Assembly (NCBI GenBank): GCA_013397695.1
Contig: VYZI01000002.1
Coordinates: forward strand, 4,017,565-4,081,564
Reading direction: 5' to 3'
From: Centropus unirufus
Lineage: Eukaryota; Chordata; Aves; Cuculiformes; Centropidae
DNA: 64,000 nucleotides
Part shown: in pieces, positions 1-12,480 of the stretch
How the letters are laid out: each line of letters starts with the position of its first letter
How positions within the stretch are numbered: position 1 is the stretch's first letter
Notes under the pieces: generated by a model
Database searches by the model: none
What the model was told of the DNA's origin: nothing
Seen by the model: the letters and a program-made list of their open reading frames with translations, nothing else
Position numbers and translations under genes: made by a program

Positions 1-1240
1 CTTTCTTCTAGAGCCACTCAAAGAACATTGTGCCCCTTTGCCACAGATTAGTAAACAAGTCCCTCAGAGGTTGCAAGATAACCAACTGCTGAGAAAGCAG
101 ACGCTTGACTGCGAGCCTGTAGACAGATACAGCAGGGTGCATAAAGTAAGGTAAAAATAATTGTGCCAATACTTCTGGTTGAGAAAATCAAAATTCCTGC
201 AAGTGAGAAAACAGACACACATATGAGATGGAAAATTGTAGTAACATCAGAGTGAGGTGCATTGTGGATGAGTTGCTTCAGACTACATTTTTGCTTTTTT
301 GTATTTTACAGAGAGAAGCACAATTGTGTTCTGCATATATGATAGAAAAAAGAGCAAAAGGATGGGAAGAAAAATTTGTAACTGACAGGATAATTTAAAA
401 TAATTGTAGATGGGAGAGAGAAAATAGATTTAAGACATTGATCCTCAGGGATGAATCAACAGAAAAATCAGCGGACCATTTATAACAATTTTTGTAGTTA
501 TGCTTCCTGAACTCTATCCCCAGAGAGGAAATAATGACATTAAATCTGTCATAGATTGTGTGAAGAAATCTGTGAATTAAAAATAGTGAGGAAGTCACTT
601 TAGGTTTTTGGTTTTCATGTGTCTCAGGCAAGATGTGCTTCATATCTTTTCTTCATATACCAAAAAAACTCAGAACAGAAAAACGAGAAAATAAGTTTTA
701 TGTGAAGAAAAGTGTAAAATGAGTAGTCAGGCAAAGTTTGAACAGCTTTCCAGATTATTTTTCCTTGTGCATACTCCAGAATATCCATTCAGCCTACTTT
801 GATGAATATTCCTATAGGTTGTTGTTGTAGATTGCTTTCTTGATTTCCTCTTTTTTTACAATGGTCCCTTGGACTGTTCTTCTTGTTAATTGTCCACTAC
901 TGCTCCTGTAGCACTGCTTCAGTACATGGCCTATGTAATTTACAATTTACTTGGTTTTCTTTTTTGTCACAGATTTGTTATCTTTTTTCATGTTGCAGCA
1001 TGTTTCCCCTGCTTTTCTGTCTACTAAGTCTTTCATTGATCTGAAAGAGAATCAAATACAAATATGAACATATGAACTTGTGTGACATGAGAAATCCTCT
1101 TGTAGATTTTCTTCTGATTTCAAAGTAATTTGTGCTTTATTTTTTGTTCCCCCCCTCCCCAACATTCTAGAAAGCAATGCACAGACTTATTTGGGTTTAT
1201 TTGGACTTACTGGAATTACAAGTACATGGTGGATATGGGC
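1..1240. other. Non-coding unique sequence
   Basis: AT-rich sequence with short homopolymer T runs. Every reading frame is short and resembles no family I know, and I see no repeat consensus. It is read as ordinary non-coding DNA up to the first CR1 fragment. Confidence 0.5.
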
Positions 1241-1460
1241 TTACTAAAGTGAGCCCAGCAAAGGGCCACAGAGATTATTAGTGGACTGAAGTACCTTTTT
1301 TATGAGGAGAGGCTGAGAGAGCTGTGATTGTTAAACCTGGAGAAAAGAAGTCCTGGTGGGGGGATCTTATGAGTCTGAATTCCCTCCTGATGGGAGGGAA
1401 TGAAAACCAGGGAGCTAGGCTTTTCTCAGTAGTGCCTGTTAACAGGACAAGAAGTAAATA
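1241..1460 (+). mobile_element. CR1 LINE fragment, 3' UTR-proximal
   Basis: The sequence follows the CR1 ORF2 C-terminal coding region in order: the part matching 'agagggccac', the 'gaggagaggctgagagagct' block, the 'cctggagaaaagaag' block and the 'tgatgggagggaatga' block. CR1 is a non-LTR retrotransposon that usually inserts as 5'-truncated copies. This piece lacks both the upstream RT and the 3' tail, so it is truncated at both ends. Stops and small indels show it is old and inert. Assignment rests on my memory of the CR1 consensus. Confidence 0.8.
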
Positions 1461-3175
1461 AAAAAATCGTCTGTGAATATATGATTTTTGCTATTTCTTT
1501 GCCTGTGCTTTGTAATTAATGCTTTCCTGAAAGATAAGCTAAGATTACATTATTATTCTGTAACAACTTTCAGTAAGGAATCTTGTTACCTAGTAGTTCT
1601 GAAATGTTCTTTTACTCCTCTCCATTACTCCATACACAGTTATATGGTAAAGTTTTTTTCAGAATAATTCATTCTAATCTTTGTAAGTTTGTCTTTTATT
1701 CAGGTAACTGATGTTAATAACACTCATAATCCTCTAAATGTAGAAATCAAATGTCATAAAGTCAAGTGCTTGATTAATTTCTATTCTGCAAGAGCACTTA
1801 AAAGTCATGCATTAAGCTGACTGTTCTAGTCCTTTCTGAAATAAACAACAGTCAGTGGATGTTTATCATTTCCATGTGGAGATAATTGAGCAGTCTAATG
1901 TATATGTGGTCCTTTCACTCTCAATTCTTGCTCTTGTCTTGTAGTCTTAGTTCTGATATCTCTTTTCTTTCCCTTCACGATCAGTGCTACAACAACTGGG
2001 AATTTTCCTACTGTGTTTCAGACCATCTGTTTTACTAAAGGGCGTTTGTATATGTTACTGTAATAGCAATAATTTCCATGACTATCATTTGAGAACTAGA
2101 TGTAGCAAACAGAAGTAAATTTATGCACAGGACTGGCTGCCATTTCTAGTTTTCTGAAAAGTGCAGAATTTTTTCTACTCCACTCTGATGCATTTATTCA
2201 GTTATATTCCATCTCACAGGAATTTGCTCATCAATATCATTTATCAACATATTTATTGAAACACAGAAATGCAACTTTCTAAAAAAGTCTCTTCAATGCT
2301 CAAAGAATTTTTTTTTTTTTCAATTTATGCATCACAGGTAACCAATCAAGGAACGGTGCAGCCTAAGGACCATGAGGAGTTCTGATTTTTTAAGGATTTT
2401 ACACATTTGCTAGTACATAAACTCCATGCCCTTCACAGCATTTCTGGGGCGATGGATGAGGACTGTTGTTGCATCTTTCTTTGATCAAGAACTGAGGATA
2501 ACTCAGCATTGTATTGAGTTTTGAAATGGTATCTCCTAACTTGCAACAAAACTGCATCGGTCTAGGGATTTTTTTGGGTGCATAATTTATGATTTTTTAA
2601 TTTTTTTTAATCAGAATATGCCTTTTTAAAAAAAACACAAGGATATGCTAGGAGAAAACAGATATTTATACCATATTTCTTATGTTGTTTCTAATACCAA
2701 ATTAGCAGTTGATGAGGTTGAGTAGTTGAATATTTGAAGCCTATTTGCATGTAGCTTTGAAGAACATTAAAGATGATTTCAGTTACCCCATGATTGAAAG
2801 GTGAAACATGACGAGAAGTATTCTAGTCCGCCTTCATATATGATCCTGCAAACCAAATATTATTTCAGCTTATATAAATTTTGGTCTTTGGTGAATGATA
2901 GGTCAAAAGAAGAAAAATATTGAAGATCAATGTAAAATAACTTTGCATGTCAAGTAGAACACCAGTGAAGGGTTAATTTCTTTAGCTTTAAAAACCGTCC
3001 ACTGCAAGACATGTTTATGTGTACCATATAATTTTGGGATAAAACTTGTTAGCATTTCTTTCCCCTATTCTTATGAACAAAAGGAATAAAAATATCTGTG
3101 ATATTATGAATCAGTTAATTAAATATATTTGTATCCATAACTCACGTTCTTGTTACCATGACCTGGAAACAATAC
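1461..3175. other. Non-coding unique sequence
   Basis: AT-rich sequence with a 12-base T run near 2310 and A/T-rich runs near 2590-2635. I see no gene, RNA or recognisable repeat. Confidence 0.45.
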
Positions 3176-3909
3176 ATCATGGAATCATTAAAGTTTGAAA
3201 AGACCTCTAAGATCATTGAATCCAAGAGTCAGCTGAGCACAACTAAGGCCTACTAAATCATGTGCCAAAGTGCCACATCTACTCATTTTGTTAACACGTG
3301 ACTCCTAGTTACTCCACCACATCCCTGGGCAGCCTGTTTCGATGCTTCAGCACTGTTTCAGTAAAGGACTTTTTTAATATCAAACCTAAACCTTCCCTGA
3401 CACAACTTGAGGCCATTTCTTCTTGTGTTATCACTTGTCACTTGGAGATGAGACCAACATCCACCCCACTACAACCTCCTTTCAGGTAGTTGTGGAGGGT
3501 GATAAGGCCTCCCCTCAGCCTTCTCTTCTCCAGACGTGATGCTGTTGGCCTTCCCGGCCACCTGGGTATACCGCTGGCTCATGTTTAACCACCTGTCAAC
3601 TGTAATCCCCTGGATCTTTTCCACAGGGCAGCTTTCCAGCCATTCTTCCCCAAGCCTGTAGTGTTGCATGGAGTGGTCATGACCAAAGTGTAGGACCTGG
3701 CACTCGGCCGTATTAAATCTTATACAATTGAACTTGGCCTATCGATCTGGTCTGTCCAGATCCCTCTGCAGAACCTTTCTGCCCTTAAGCAGGCTGGCAC
3801 TCCTGCCCAGTTTGGTGTCATCTGCAAACTTACTGAAGGTGCACTCAATTCCTTCATTCATATCACTGATAAAGATATTAAACAGGACTAGCCAACACTA
3901 AGCCCTGGA
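3176..3909 (-). mobile_element. CR1 LINE, 5'-truncated, reverse transcriptase end to 3' tail
   Basis: Read on the minus strand, this runs from the end of the RT domain to the CR1 3' end at the left edge, where 'atggaatcatt' represents the degenerate terminal octamer. The RT motif C, Phe-Ala-Asp-Asp, is intact at 3817-3828 within SKFADDTKLG. It is followed by the thumb-like part (HYRLGEEWLESCP, then the KIQGITVDRWLN segment) at about 3570-3670. Near 3533-3538 the reading jumps from the 'KANSI' region straight to the 'SGEEKAEG' region, so roughly 200 bp of the usual C-terminal coding is missing. Sequence details (ECTFSKFADD, HYRLGEEWLESCP) place it closer to the 45 kb copy than to the 42 and 58 kb copies. 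Inert. Confidence 0.9.
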
Positions 3910-4432
3910 TCTTTTTTCAGTTATTAATGTATTTGTAGTTGTAGAGGGGTCACCACCCAGAATAAAGAGGTACAAAGGAATTTGTTCATATAAGTACAAA
4001 TTAGGACAAGCTAAGCAGAATATCATCAAACTGAATGGCAGTGCTAACCAGTGATGGAGATAAGGAGAACATGAGGGTTTTAAACAGTATTTTAAACAAT
4101 GAAAAGGAAAAACAGCACATGGCTTTGAAAAATGTGAGCAAGAAGTTCAATTGTAGCTTAATTTGGAAAACAGCTTAGAGGTTTCACAGTATTTGTATCT
4201 GTTGATTTATCTGAAATAGGTTTCCCACTTGCTTTGAACCATTTAGAAGCAGTCACGTTTTCACAGTCAATGTGCAATGTGGTGCAGTAGAGCAGATGCT
4301 TTGTTTCAGTGTCCTAAGGCTCAGCATATGGGACTCGTGGCTTATTGAATTAAGATAACCATTCATCAGGTTGTGAAGTGCTTTTCAGTGCTCTCTGATG
4401 TGCTCCAGGAAGATATATTCTAGCTGAGATAC
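3910..4432. other. Non-coding unique sequence
   Basis: Nothing recognisable between the CR1 copy and the inverted repeat that follows. Confidence 0.4.
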
Positions 4433-4496
4433 AGATCTACTTTTATTCTTGGTTGTCTATATCTAAATAAAAGTAGATCTAATCTAAATAAAAGTA
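4433..4496. repeat. Perfect 15-bp inverted repeat plus 15-bp direct repeat
   Basis: The arm AGATCTACTTTTATT at 4433-4447 is exactly complementary to AATAAAAGTAGATCT at 4466-4480, with an 18-nt spacer. A 15-bp direct repeat ATCTAAATAAAAGTA lies at 4461-4475 and again at 4482-4496, so the right arm is partly duplicated. Transcribed RNA could form a 15-bp hairpin. The stem is shorter than a typical microRNA precursor, so it may be a slippage or template-switch product rather than a gene. Confidence 0.85.
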
Positions 4497-4663
4497 TCCC
4501 GTGTTTCAGAAACATCTGAAGGATCTACATTTGGAAAAGGAGACTTTGATCTTCACTGGAATAAAGATGGTATGAATAGTATATCATAATATATAAATTC
4601 TACAAAATATGCAAGTGCATTTGCATAACTTTGAAATGGAAGCTGTTATGGCTGTTTTCTGTT

Positions 4664-4725
4664 GCTTTTTTTTGTGTTTTTATTTTGATTTTATTTATTG
4701 TTTTTTGTTTGTTTTGTTTTTTTTA
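4664..4725. repeat. T-rich low-complexity tract
   Basis: A run made almost only of T with spaced G (TTTTG-type units). It could be the A-tail of an old retroposon on the minus strand or plain slippage. No retroposon body is recognisable beside it. Confidence 0.7.
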
Positions 4726-4794
4726 ATTCCCTGTCAGTAGTTCATTAGCAAATATCGAATAACTACGTATTATTAGAATAACTACAAATGGATT

Positions 4795-5150
4795 GAGAGA
4801 AACCCTGAAGAGAAGGACTTGGTGGTAAGGAAGGTTGAGAAGCTCAACATCGGCTGACAATATGGACTTGCAGACCAGAAAGCCGGCTGTATCTTGGCTG
4901 CATCAAAAGAAGTGTAATCAGCCGGTTGAGAGAGATGATTCTCCAACTCTAGTGAGACCTCTCCTGGAGACCTATGTTCAGTTCTGAAGTCCTCAGCACA
5001 GGATGGACGTGGATCTGTTCAAGGGAGCCCAGAGGAGGACAATGAATATGATCAGAGAGCTGGAGCACTTCACTTATGAAGACAAGCTGAGAGAGTTGGG
5101 CTTTTTTACCCTAAGCTTTGGGCAGACCTTATAGGAGTCCTGAATGCTGG
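4795..5150 (+). mobile_element. CR1 LINE fragment, ORF2 C-terminal region
   Basis: It follows the CR1 C-terminal coding order: 'gagaaggacttgg' (the EKDLG segment), 'gcagaccagaaagcc' (QKA), the GCIKRS-like segment, the block ending in 'gttctgaagtcctcagcaca', 'agagctggagcacttc' and 'aagctgagagagttgggct'. It stops near 5150 before the 3' UTR and tail, so both ends are truncated. Frameshifts are frequent. Part of the small CR1 cluster in the first 5.2 kb. Confidence 0.85.
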
Positions 5151-8100
5151 TGAAATGAGTGTGAAGTGTCTAACACTTCGGTTAGTCAACCCTTTTTGTC
5201 AGAATTGAGCAGCACTACAATATATGCTCATAGAATTATAAAGCATTTGTTATTGCCAATGACTGCTCAGTTAAAAATTTACTCAAGAAGAGAGTAAATA
5301 TTGTCATTGTGCTTTCAGATGGTGTTCTCACAATTTTTAATCTGCTGTCTGAATGTCTTTATTTTTCATTTTTGTTTTCCTACCACAATGCAGGAGAGAT
5401 TAAATCTTAATCGCATTTTTTAAAAGAAATTGATTCAGCACCAGTCTAGGTGTTTGTGTTTTTTTTTTTTATTTAACCACATTTGTTTATTTTAGACTCT
5501 TCCTTTGATGAGTCTGTATATCTGTTGAATTCTGAACATTTTGATTCCTATGGTACAGATTCTGTATTCCTCTAAAAAGTCTTCTTTTCTACATTGAATG
5601 TCCTGCATTTAATTTCTAGTATTAAAAAAAGCCAGGGAAAGAGACAATGCAAATGAAGCACTGCGCTCTGCAGGTGAACATCGTGTCAGGACCCTGGACT
5701 GTTCATTCTTCTTCTGCTTTGCTTCAGACTATTCATTGGAGTTACTGCTTTACTTCATACTTCTCATGGAGCTCTGAAAGAAGTGGTTGAAAAGATAATG
5801 CTGACTCTTCTTTAAAATCTTTCTGCCTCTCAAAGATGTTGTGAAGGAGCTGCATTGATAACTGCCTGTTTCCTGATGGTACTTCTTTAGTCTTACTCTA
5901 TTTTTCTTAATGTAGTTTTGGAAGAATTTTTTTTTCATTTTTTATTTTCCAAATGAATATCTTTAGAGTCACAAATCAGTACTGCAGAATCCTCTTGCTC
6001 TCTGCTACTTTGGCAGTCTCTGTAATAACCTAAGTAGATTAGAAACAAAATTTGGCAGAAAAAAAATGATGATATGCTCGGCTGTTGAAACCAAAATGCT
6101 CTGTAGAAAAATGTTAGTTCTGATAACCACATTTGAAAACATTTTCCAAACTCTGGATATGAAGATTAGAGTCCCCTTCACATTCTCTCTTGAAATGCAT
6201 GAGACAAGGCTGTAGCTTCTGTTCTGCTTGGTGTGGAAAGAGGTTTGAAACTGACCCTGCCAACTTCCCTTTCAGATAAATGAAAATATGTCTCTGTTCT
6301 GAACTGGTGAAAGCTGAGATAAAACTATCAAAATCTTCCAATTTTTCATGAAACAAAGTTCATTTTTTTTCCTTGAAGTCCTACAGATAGTACTGTATGG
6401 AGTGATTTTGAAAACAAAAGTGACATTCTGTGGTACAATTCCCTGGTTGCTCTCCTGTCTTTTTCCTATGGTTGTCTTCTTGGAGATAGAACAAGACCAG
6501 TGCATTTGGAGATGGAGGGTGGGGACCATCAGTGATGCTGCAGGGGTACCACAGCTTCTGAAGGAGAGTAGGAGAATGAGAAGATTTTCTAGCCATTGAA
6601 AGAATTTTGTAGGCAGAGGAATTCTCTCTGGTAGCTGGCAGGGGAACAGAGGTAAATGCCTGATGAAGGAGATAAAGTCCTTAAATTTCTTTCCACTAAG
6701 CTACAGGTCAGGATCACCAGATCACAAAGGTGGTTTACATGAACCCTCCTACTCTCTGACTGAATTGGTTCTTTGAGGAGATAAAGGGTAGAGCCAAGCA
6801 GATTCCACAGCATTCTGGAAATTGTATTAATTTCAGTAATACTGTTTTGTTTTGAATTATGTGGTAGTTTTAAAAAGAAACTCTATCTCCTAATTTAGAT
6901 GTGTCTGGTTGCAGTTTGCTTGCCATTGGTTTTATATTGGTGTAAATCACTACCTCCAATTTCCGTTCAGCTGAAGACATAACACATAGTATAAGAACTA
7001 GCCTAGAATTTTATTATTAATGAGTACTTGACTTATTTCTTATTATCCATATCAATAATTTGAAGCAGTCAGGTCAATATTGTCCGTGTAGCTGTTGCAT
7101 TTTGAGCTATGTATGAGAGAATCTACATAAATTATCTGTGAGTTTGACTTGTATCTTACATCCCACTTTAAAAAGGAGGAACTTTTGATAAGAGAATTGT
7201 TCTCATCCTTGTGGCTCCATGAGAGATTAATTGTCCTAGCCAGCCTTTATAGCCAATATACTCAATACAGTATGTTTTCAGATGAAAGTAAATCTTAAGA
7301 AGGTAACATGAGCTGTGTATTCAGCAGTGCCTCTTTCTCCTTATTAAGGTAAAGCATGGCAGGCAAGCTAGTTCAGAGGAAGGAACTTCAAATTGAGGTG
7401 AATCTTACTGAATCTGTCAGTTGTTCCTCCACATTGAACTGCTGGTTCTGACACAGGCTCATATAAGTGATCAAGTAGAGAGAACTTGTCTCCTTTGTGC
7501 AAATAAAATGAACTGAAAGGGGAAGAGGAATGGAAATGACCATGATTTGTGTACTGAGACAAAGCCAGTAAATAATATTCAGCTGCCATTTAGGGAATTA
7601 GTGAAGTTTTCTGTCCAGTGAAATAACGCATTAATTAGATTTTCTATGCCAAATTTAATCCAAGACTTGTAGGAAACATCAATTTAAGATCTAAGTGAGT
7701 GGAGTTCACAAGACAACATTGACAAATGACTGAGGCTTTGTTCACAGTGAGATTTTAATTGCTGTCCTTTCATGAGAACTAAAAGACATGCTGAGTGTCA
7801 GAGAAGTTCTGTTTCAGGTACAGAGGAGTGACTCCATGATGATCCTCATAACGGGCATTGCAGCCATTCCACGTGCAGCTGTTACAGAAGGCTCACTTGG
7901 TCATATTTCACATTAAGTTAGGTAGAGATCATAGTGGGTAGTTGGAGATCCAGGCACTCTTGCGACTGAGAAGGAAATATATTATTTATTATTAATCTCT
8001 TTACCAGTTACATCAGTGGCAAAAATTCCTCTGACTTGAAGATCTCCCAATTATAATCAAGCATTGTATCTGAGGGATAGTATGTATCTTGAGGCATATG

Positions 8101-8592
8101 GATATGGATAAAGATCAAATGCATCAATACCTTGAATTAGAATAGAGGAGAGGTGCTAAACATGTTTACATTTGACACCGTTAACTCTCCTGAAGCAATA
8201 TTTGCAAAAGTTTTTAAAAAGTGTTTGCATCAGGTGGGAAAATGCGGTGCCATCTGTTTACCTCACAGAAGCAAAGTCTTTGCAAAGTAGTTATTATGGA
8301 TATTATCACTGACTTGACAAGCAAACACCTGTTTGTTTCTACAAATACCAGTACTGAAGTTTGCACACACTCCCACAGACATACGAGGACCATCTGAAAA
8401 GTGAACTTAGGCTGAACAAGAGCAAATGAAGACAATGTTAAGTACTGGTCACAGCTTGATAGTCATTGTTTTTTTTTGTGGATACAAGAGTGAATTCATG
8501 TTTCATGCTTTTTTATAATAATTTCAATATGATTACACTGATTTTTAACCTTTGATTTCTTTTGAATTTATGCTTATATTTCATCATTGCAG
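5151..8592. other. Non-coding unique sequence
   Basis: About 3.4 kb without a supported gene or repeat, with T runs near 5458 and 5925. Around 6100-6800 several frames stay open on both strands at once. Their predicted peptides have no domain, and the mirrored openness suggests stop-poor composition rather than coding. Confidence 0.45.
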
Positions 8593-8762
8593 GTGGTGGC
8601 AACATGTATGTGGGCAGAAATACCACTGTGTGGAAATCAAAGGGAGAACACGCTGAGAAATATGATGCTCTAGATGGATAGTGCTAGCTCAGCACATCTC
8701 CCTCTGAAGCCTCTAGTAACAGGACATCTTGATATGGAGCCCTAACAGCAAATTCAGACTTT
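8593..8762 (+). other. Exon-like segment (weak candidate)
   Basis: A T-rich tract ends in 'cattgcag' at 8585-8592, a good splice acceptor. About 170 bases later 'ttt|gtaagtgt' at 8760-8769 is a good splice donor. No frame stays open across the whole segment, so a coding exon is unlikely; a non-coding RNA exon is possible. Paired splice-like signals also arise by chance in sequence of this length, so the call is tentative. Confidence 0.15.
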
Positions 8763-10519
8763 GTAAGTGTGACAGAAGACAATTCACAAGGGACGTGGCT
8801 ACCTGCCTGTCCTGAGTTTTTGAACTATGTATATGTTTTACTTAAAACAGCAGCTGGATGTCAGGGTGCAAGGTATTATTAAGGCATTATGAGCAAAGTT
8901 TGTGGGTTGAAGAGGAAAGTAAGCACCTAGCTCTGAAGTGAACAGTGTTTTTTTTAGCTGATAGAGTTCCTGGTTACAAAGAAACTGTTCCTCCTGAAAT
9001 ATATTGTCTCTTTCTGACTCTCATATGATAGGATTGACTCCCTGAATGAAACTGAGCAAGCTAAAAAAGATCAAAAATAAACCATGCCTCACTGACTGAA
9101 TCCTGAAGTATTAAACCAAAATACTTACATCTTTGGGGCCAAGTTCCTATGTATGTAAAACAAGAACTGCCCCTCATTGCCCCTAATTCTTCTCTGGGCC
9201 TTTCACTCAGTGCCAAGAGTAGCTTCTAAGGTAAATTGATGCAGTTGGAAGTAGCTTATGGCAAGTAAATCAGAAAGGGGCAACAGTTTAGAATGATCAG
9301 ATTTCATAATTTTCTTTTTGACTGAGTACCATGAGTAGAGGTACTCCCGTGACTCAAAGTACAGTAGGAAACCTCCACTCTTTTTACCCCAGGGAAACAG
9401 TAGACTTTAAACAATTTTACAGATCTATTCACAGAGAGAAACTAATTTAATGATTCCTCCAATGCTCTTTCTAACAGGTACTAATGTTGAAAGCAAATTA
9501 ACCAATAGGGGCTGAATTCACCTATCTGCAGCTATCTTCAGTGATACACTGATGGCTGTTATCTAGGTACAAATGATCGTCTTGTTTAGCTTTGGTTTGT
9601 TTTTTTTTTTGTCACTCTTCTTGGCCACTGATCCCTGTTTTCATAAAATCTGGCTTTCCTCTGCTTCAAACATGGTTTTAGTGTACACATAGTGCAGAGA
9701 TTGACTTCTGTTCTGTAGTCTCTTCCAGATTTAGTGGGTGATACACTAGAAATTGGTTCAATGGTTCACTAATCAGTGAAACAGTTAGCAGCATAATGAC
9801 TGTATTATTGCCCAGAATTCATAAATTATCCCCTTGTGTGTTCTTCCAATAGTCAAAACACAACATTTGTTCATGAATGGGAAATGGAATAATATACCGG
9901 AATACCAATGTAATGCCATTTAACTCTACTAATATAGGTAACAGTAGAAAAAAATTATACTAACATTCAGCTTTGTAAAAATTTATTTACACTATTGTCA
10001 AGTTCATTAAGTGGACCAGATATTAGGCTATAAGGAGAAAGATTTTTCAAGACATCAGTAAGTTTAAGGGATAAGACTAAGGAAGAGAGTGAATTCTTTC
10101 CCACTATCATTAAAGATACTGTCATATCTTGGCAAACATCCTGATTCCTGCTCTAATGGAATATCTAAGCTTTCTTTGTTTTCCTTTCTGTAACTCCTTA
10201 TAGCCTGCTTTCTATAGCCCCACGTGAATGACCACAATTTAAAACACTGGCATCTTGTACAGGGTTTAAGAATATTTGGTGCTTTAATGTAGATATGCAT
10301 TTTGCATTAGATTCTTACACCTCAAATGTGAATTTCCATGGCCTTATTTAAGAAAGTTTTTTGCATTTTCCCTGAAAAAGTGGTATACCAGATGAAGAGT
10401 GCTAGTTTGTATTAATAAATGACACTATACTAATCTATTTTTCTATACATATTTATACTTTATGTCTCCAGCTGTGAGTTGTACAAGAGAAACCAGTGAC
10501 CAGTTACTGTCCTTGCCTA
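8763..10519. other. Non-coding unique sequence
   Basis: No recognisable gene or repeat. Short T runs occur at about 8467 and 9599. Confidence 0.45.
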
Positions 10520-10596
10520 TGACAGTGGGGTTGGACTTAGAGGATTTCAAAAGTCCCTTCCAAAGCAACCCATTCTATGATTCTAGGATTCTATGC
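10520..10596 (+). mobile_element. CR1 LINE, extreme 3' end
   Basis: A short piece with the CR1 3' terminus: 'ggggttggactta', then 'aagtcccttccaaagcaacc', ending in repeated ATTCTATGA / ATTCTAGGATT units. It is a heavily 5'-truncated insertion of the type expected for CR1, on the plus strand. Confidence 0.85.
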
Positions 10597-11929
10597 TTTG
10601 TGTAATCTTTGCTGTTTTTTTTTTTTTGTGGAACAGAAAATATTAATCATGTTTTGTATAACAGATAAAATTTTCTTGCATAAGTTTTGCTGTCTGTCTG
10701 CAAATCTCATTTTCTGAAACACAATAGGAAAGAGACACATCCTTTCATCTTTACCCACAGAGATACTGTTGAGGGGAAATATTTATAAATAAATGTTGTC
10801 GGTAATAATGCATTAGTTAATATATTTTCTGACCTCAGGATACAGTGAAAGTGGATTAAATGGCCGAGATGAAAGTGGGAACTGGAACTGAATGTTCTGC
10901 TGTTTTTGCCTGTGGTAGTCTGTGAATGAAGCTGCTTTACTGGATGGAAAGAGATTTGTAGCAGGTGCTTGAGTGAATTTTGTTGCAGTTGAGAAACACA
11001 AATGTTTAATAGACAAATAGTCATATAAACATAGAAACCTCTATGCACAAGAGGAAATGTTTAAGGGGATTCTATCTTGTTCTTTGTTCTGTTTTTTTTT
11101 TATTATGCTGGAAAATGAAATAGAAGTTCCCATCTTTTCTGAAAGCAAACTTTGCATGAAACACTAGGTCCATGGTTCACTGTAGTAACCTCTTTGTCAG
11201 TTTTGAGCAGTTGTTTTCAGCTTTTCAGGCTCCTGCTGCCCAATTTGGCAATTTTGGTATAGACACTGGAGCTTAGAATACACTTCTTAAATTTCAGCAA
11301 CTAATTTGGTCTCCTTCCTATCTGCCCTAGCTAGTTCCTGAGCCAGTAAAGCCACCAGACTCAAAGGAGATCACAGCCAAAAAGATTAAGACTATCATAG
11401 ACAAATGCTTGGCTGGGACAGGATATTTTATTGCAATGCAAGTAGGTGGTAACACAATACAAAACAAAGGAAAAAAAGGGAAAAAAAAAAGCTGTGAGAC
11501 CTCTCTGTTGTGGGAGAAAGAGTTTCAGATAAAGCTGATTCCTTATTAAACCATCAAGGAAAGCAGGAAGAGATTCCTGCAATATAGCCTCTTTAGTTGT
11601 ATCTTCCAAATACATTGGAGAATATGAAGACATGCATGGAGAAATAATTATCAACAAAAAAATCAGGGATCTGAGCTCAGCCAAGCTGACTGGCAGATCT
11701 TGCTTGTATTCCTTGCCACCTTTCACCAGGTGTGCACCATTGTGGTAAAGAGCAGAAAAAGAAGAAACCAGCTGTGCATAAGAGGGAGAAACATTTTAAG
11801 TCATGGACATTTCTGCCTCTTCCCCTTCTCGCTTCCTATTTAGTCAGAGCTGGAAAGGAAGATGATAAGGTGTGACACCCTTATAAAACAAGTAGTAATT
11901 AGAGGGAAGTTGAAGAAACAGAAATTAAT
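10597..11929. other. Non-coding sequence with long chance open frames
   Basis: Two minus-strand frames of 113 and 121 codons (10707-11048 and 11361-11726) are among the longest in the window outside repeats. Their peptides are hydrophobic and phenylalanine- or leucine-rich because they read through A-rich tracts such as 11461-11490. I see no domain, signal peptide pattern or supporting splice context, so I do not call genes. Confidence 0.45.
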
Positions 11930-12480
11930 CAGTAGTGAATCTTTAGCCTATTAGTCTTCTGGGTCTATTTGTAAAATTACAGACACCAATCTTGAAATTA
12001 GAGTGATTGGATTTCATTTTGCTGGGAAATTTCTCCGGTGAGAACTCCATTTGTCATGCTGTGTAATGAAAACCTGATTTTGACAGTTCCATCTGTAAGT
12101 AACTCCACCATGCAAATGGTAGGCTGTGACTCATCTTGCCATGGAAAATAGGCCTGCATCTATAGAGTGACTTTTCATTTTGTCTTATGTACTCACAGAG
12201 GTTTTTTATTTCTTTTATTAAGGAAGCTTCTATCCACCATTGTTCAGCAAATAGGATCTCATCAAGTGCATCATTTTCATCTTGACAGAATTGATTCAGG
12301 AGCTGAATTATATACCGAGTAATTGGAATGACCTAGCAGAGAATGTGCCTGAATTTATAAATAGGATCTGATCTCAAATAACATATAAGCCGGTAATAAA
12401 CCAATCTCCAGATTTCCTGGTAAAGTCTCATTATTAGCATGCAATACCTCTTCGATTAGGTTGCTTTCCTGGTATAAAAT
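11930..12480. promoter_or_regulatory. Candidate conserved non-coding block A
   Basis: A repeat-free stretch dense in developmental transcription-factor-like words: an octamer ATGCAAAT at 12110-12117, an AP-1-like TGACTCA near 12127, TAATTGG/TAATCA homeodomain-like sites, and balanced non-repetitive composition. This texture is common in vertebrate conserved non-coding elements. No alignment was possible, so this is inference only. Confidence 0.25.

Noticed and set aside
6272..6600. Several overlapping frames open on both strands
   Set aside because: No domain in any frame; stop-poor local composition.
10707..11048. 113-codon minus-strand open frame with another open frame overlapping
   Set aside because: Two overlapping frames are open in the same stretch and neither resembles a family; composition effect.
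11361..11726. 121-codon minus-strand open frame
   Set aside because: Hydrophobic, low-complexity peptide reading through A-rich runs, no domain or splice context; consistent with chance.
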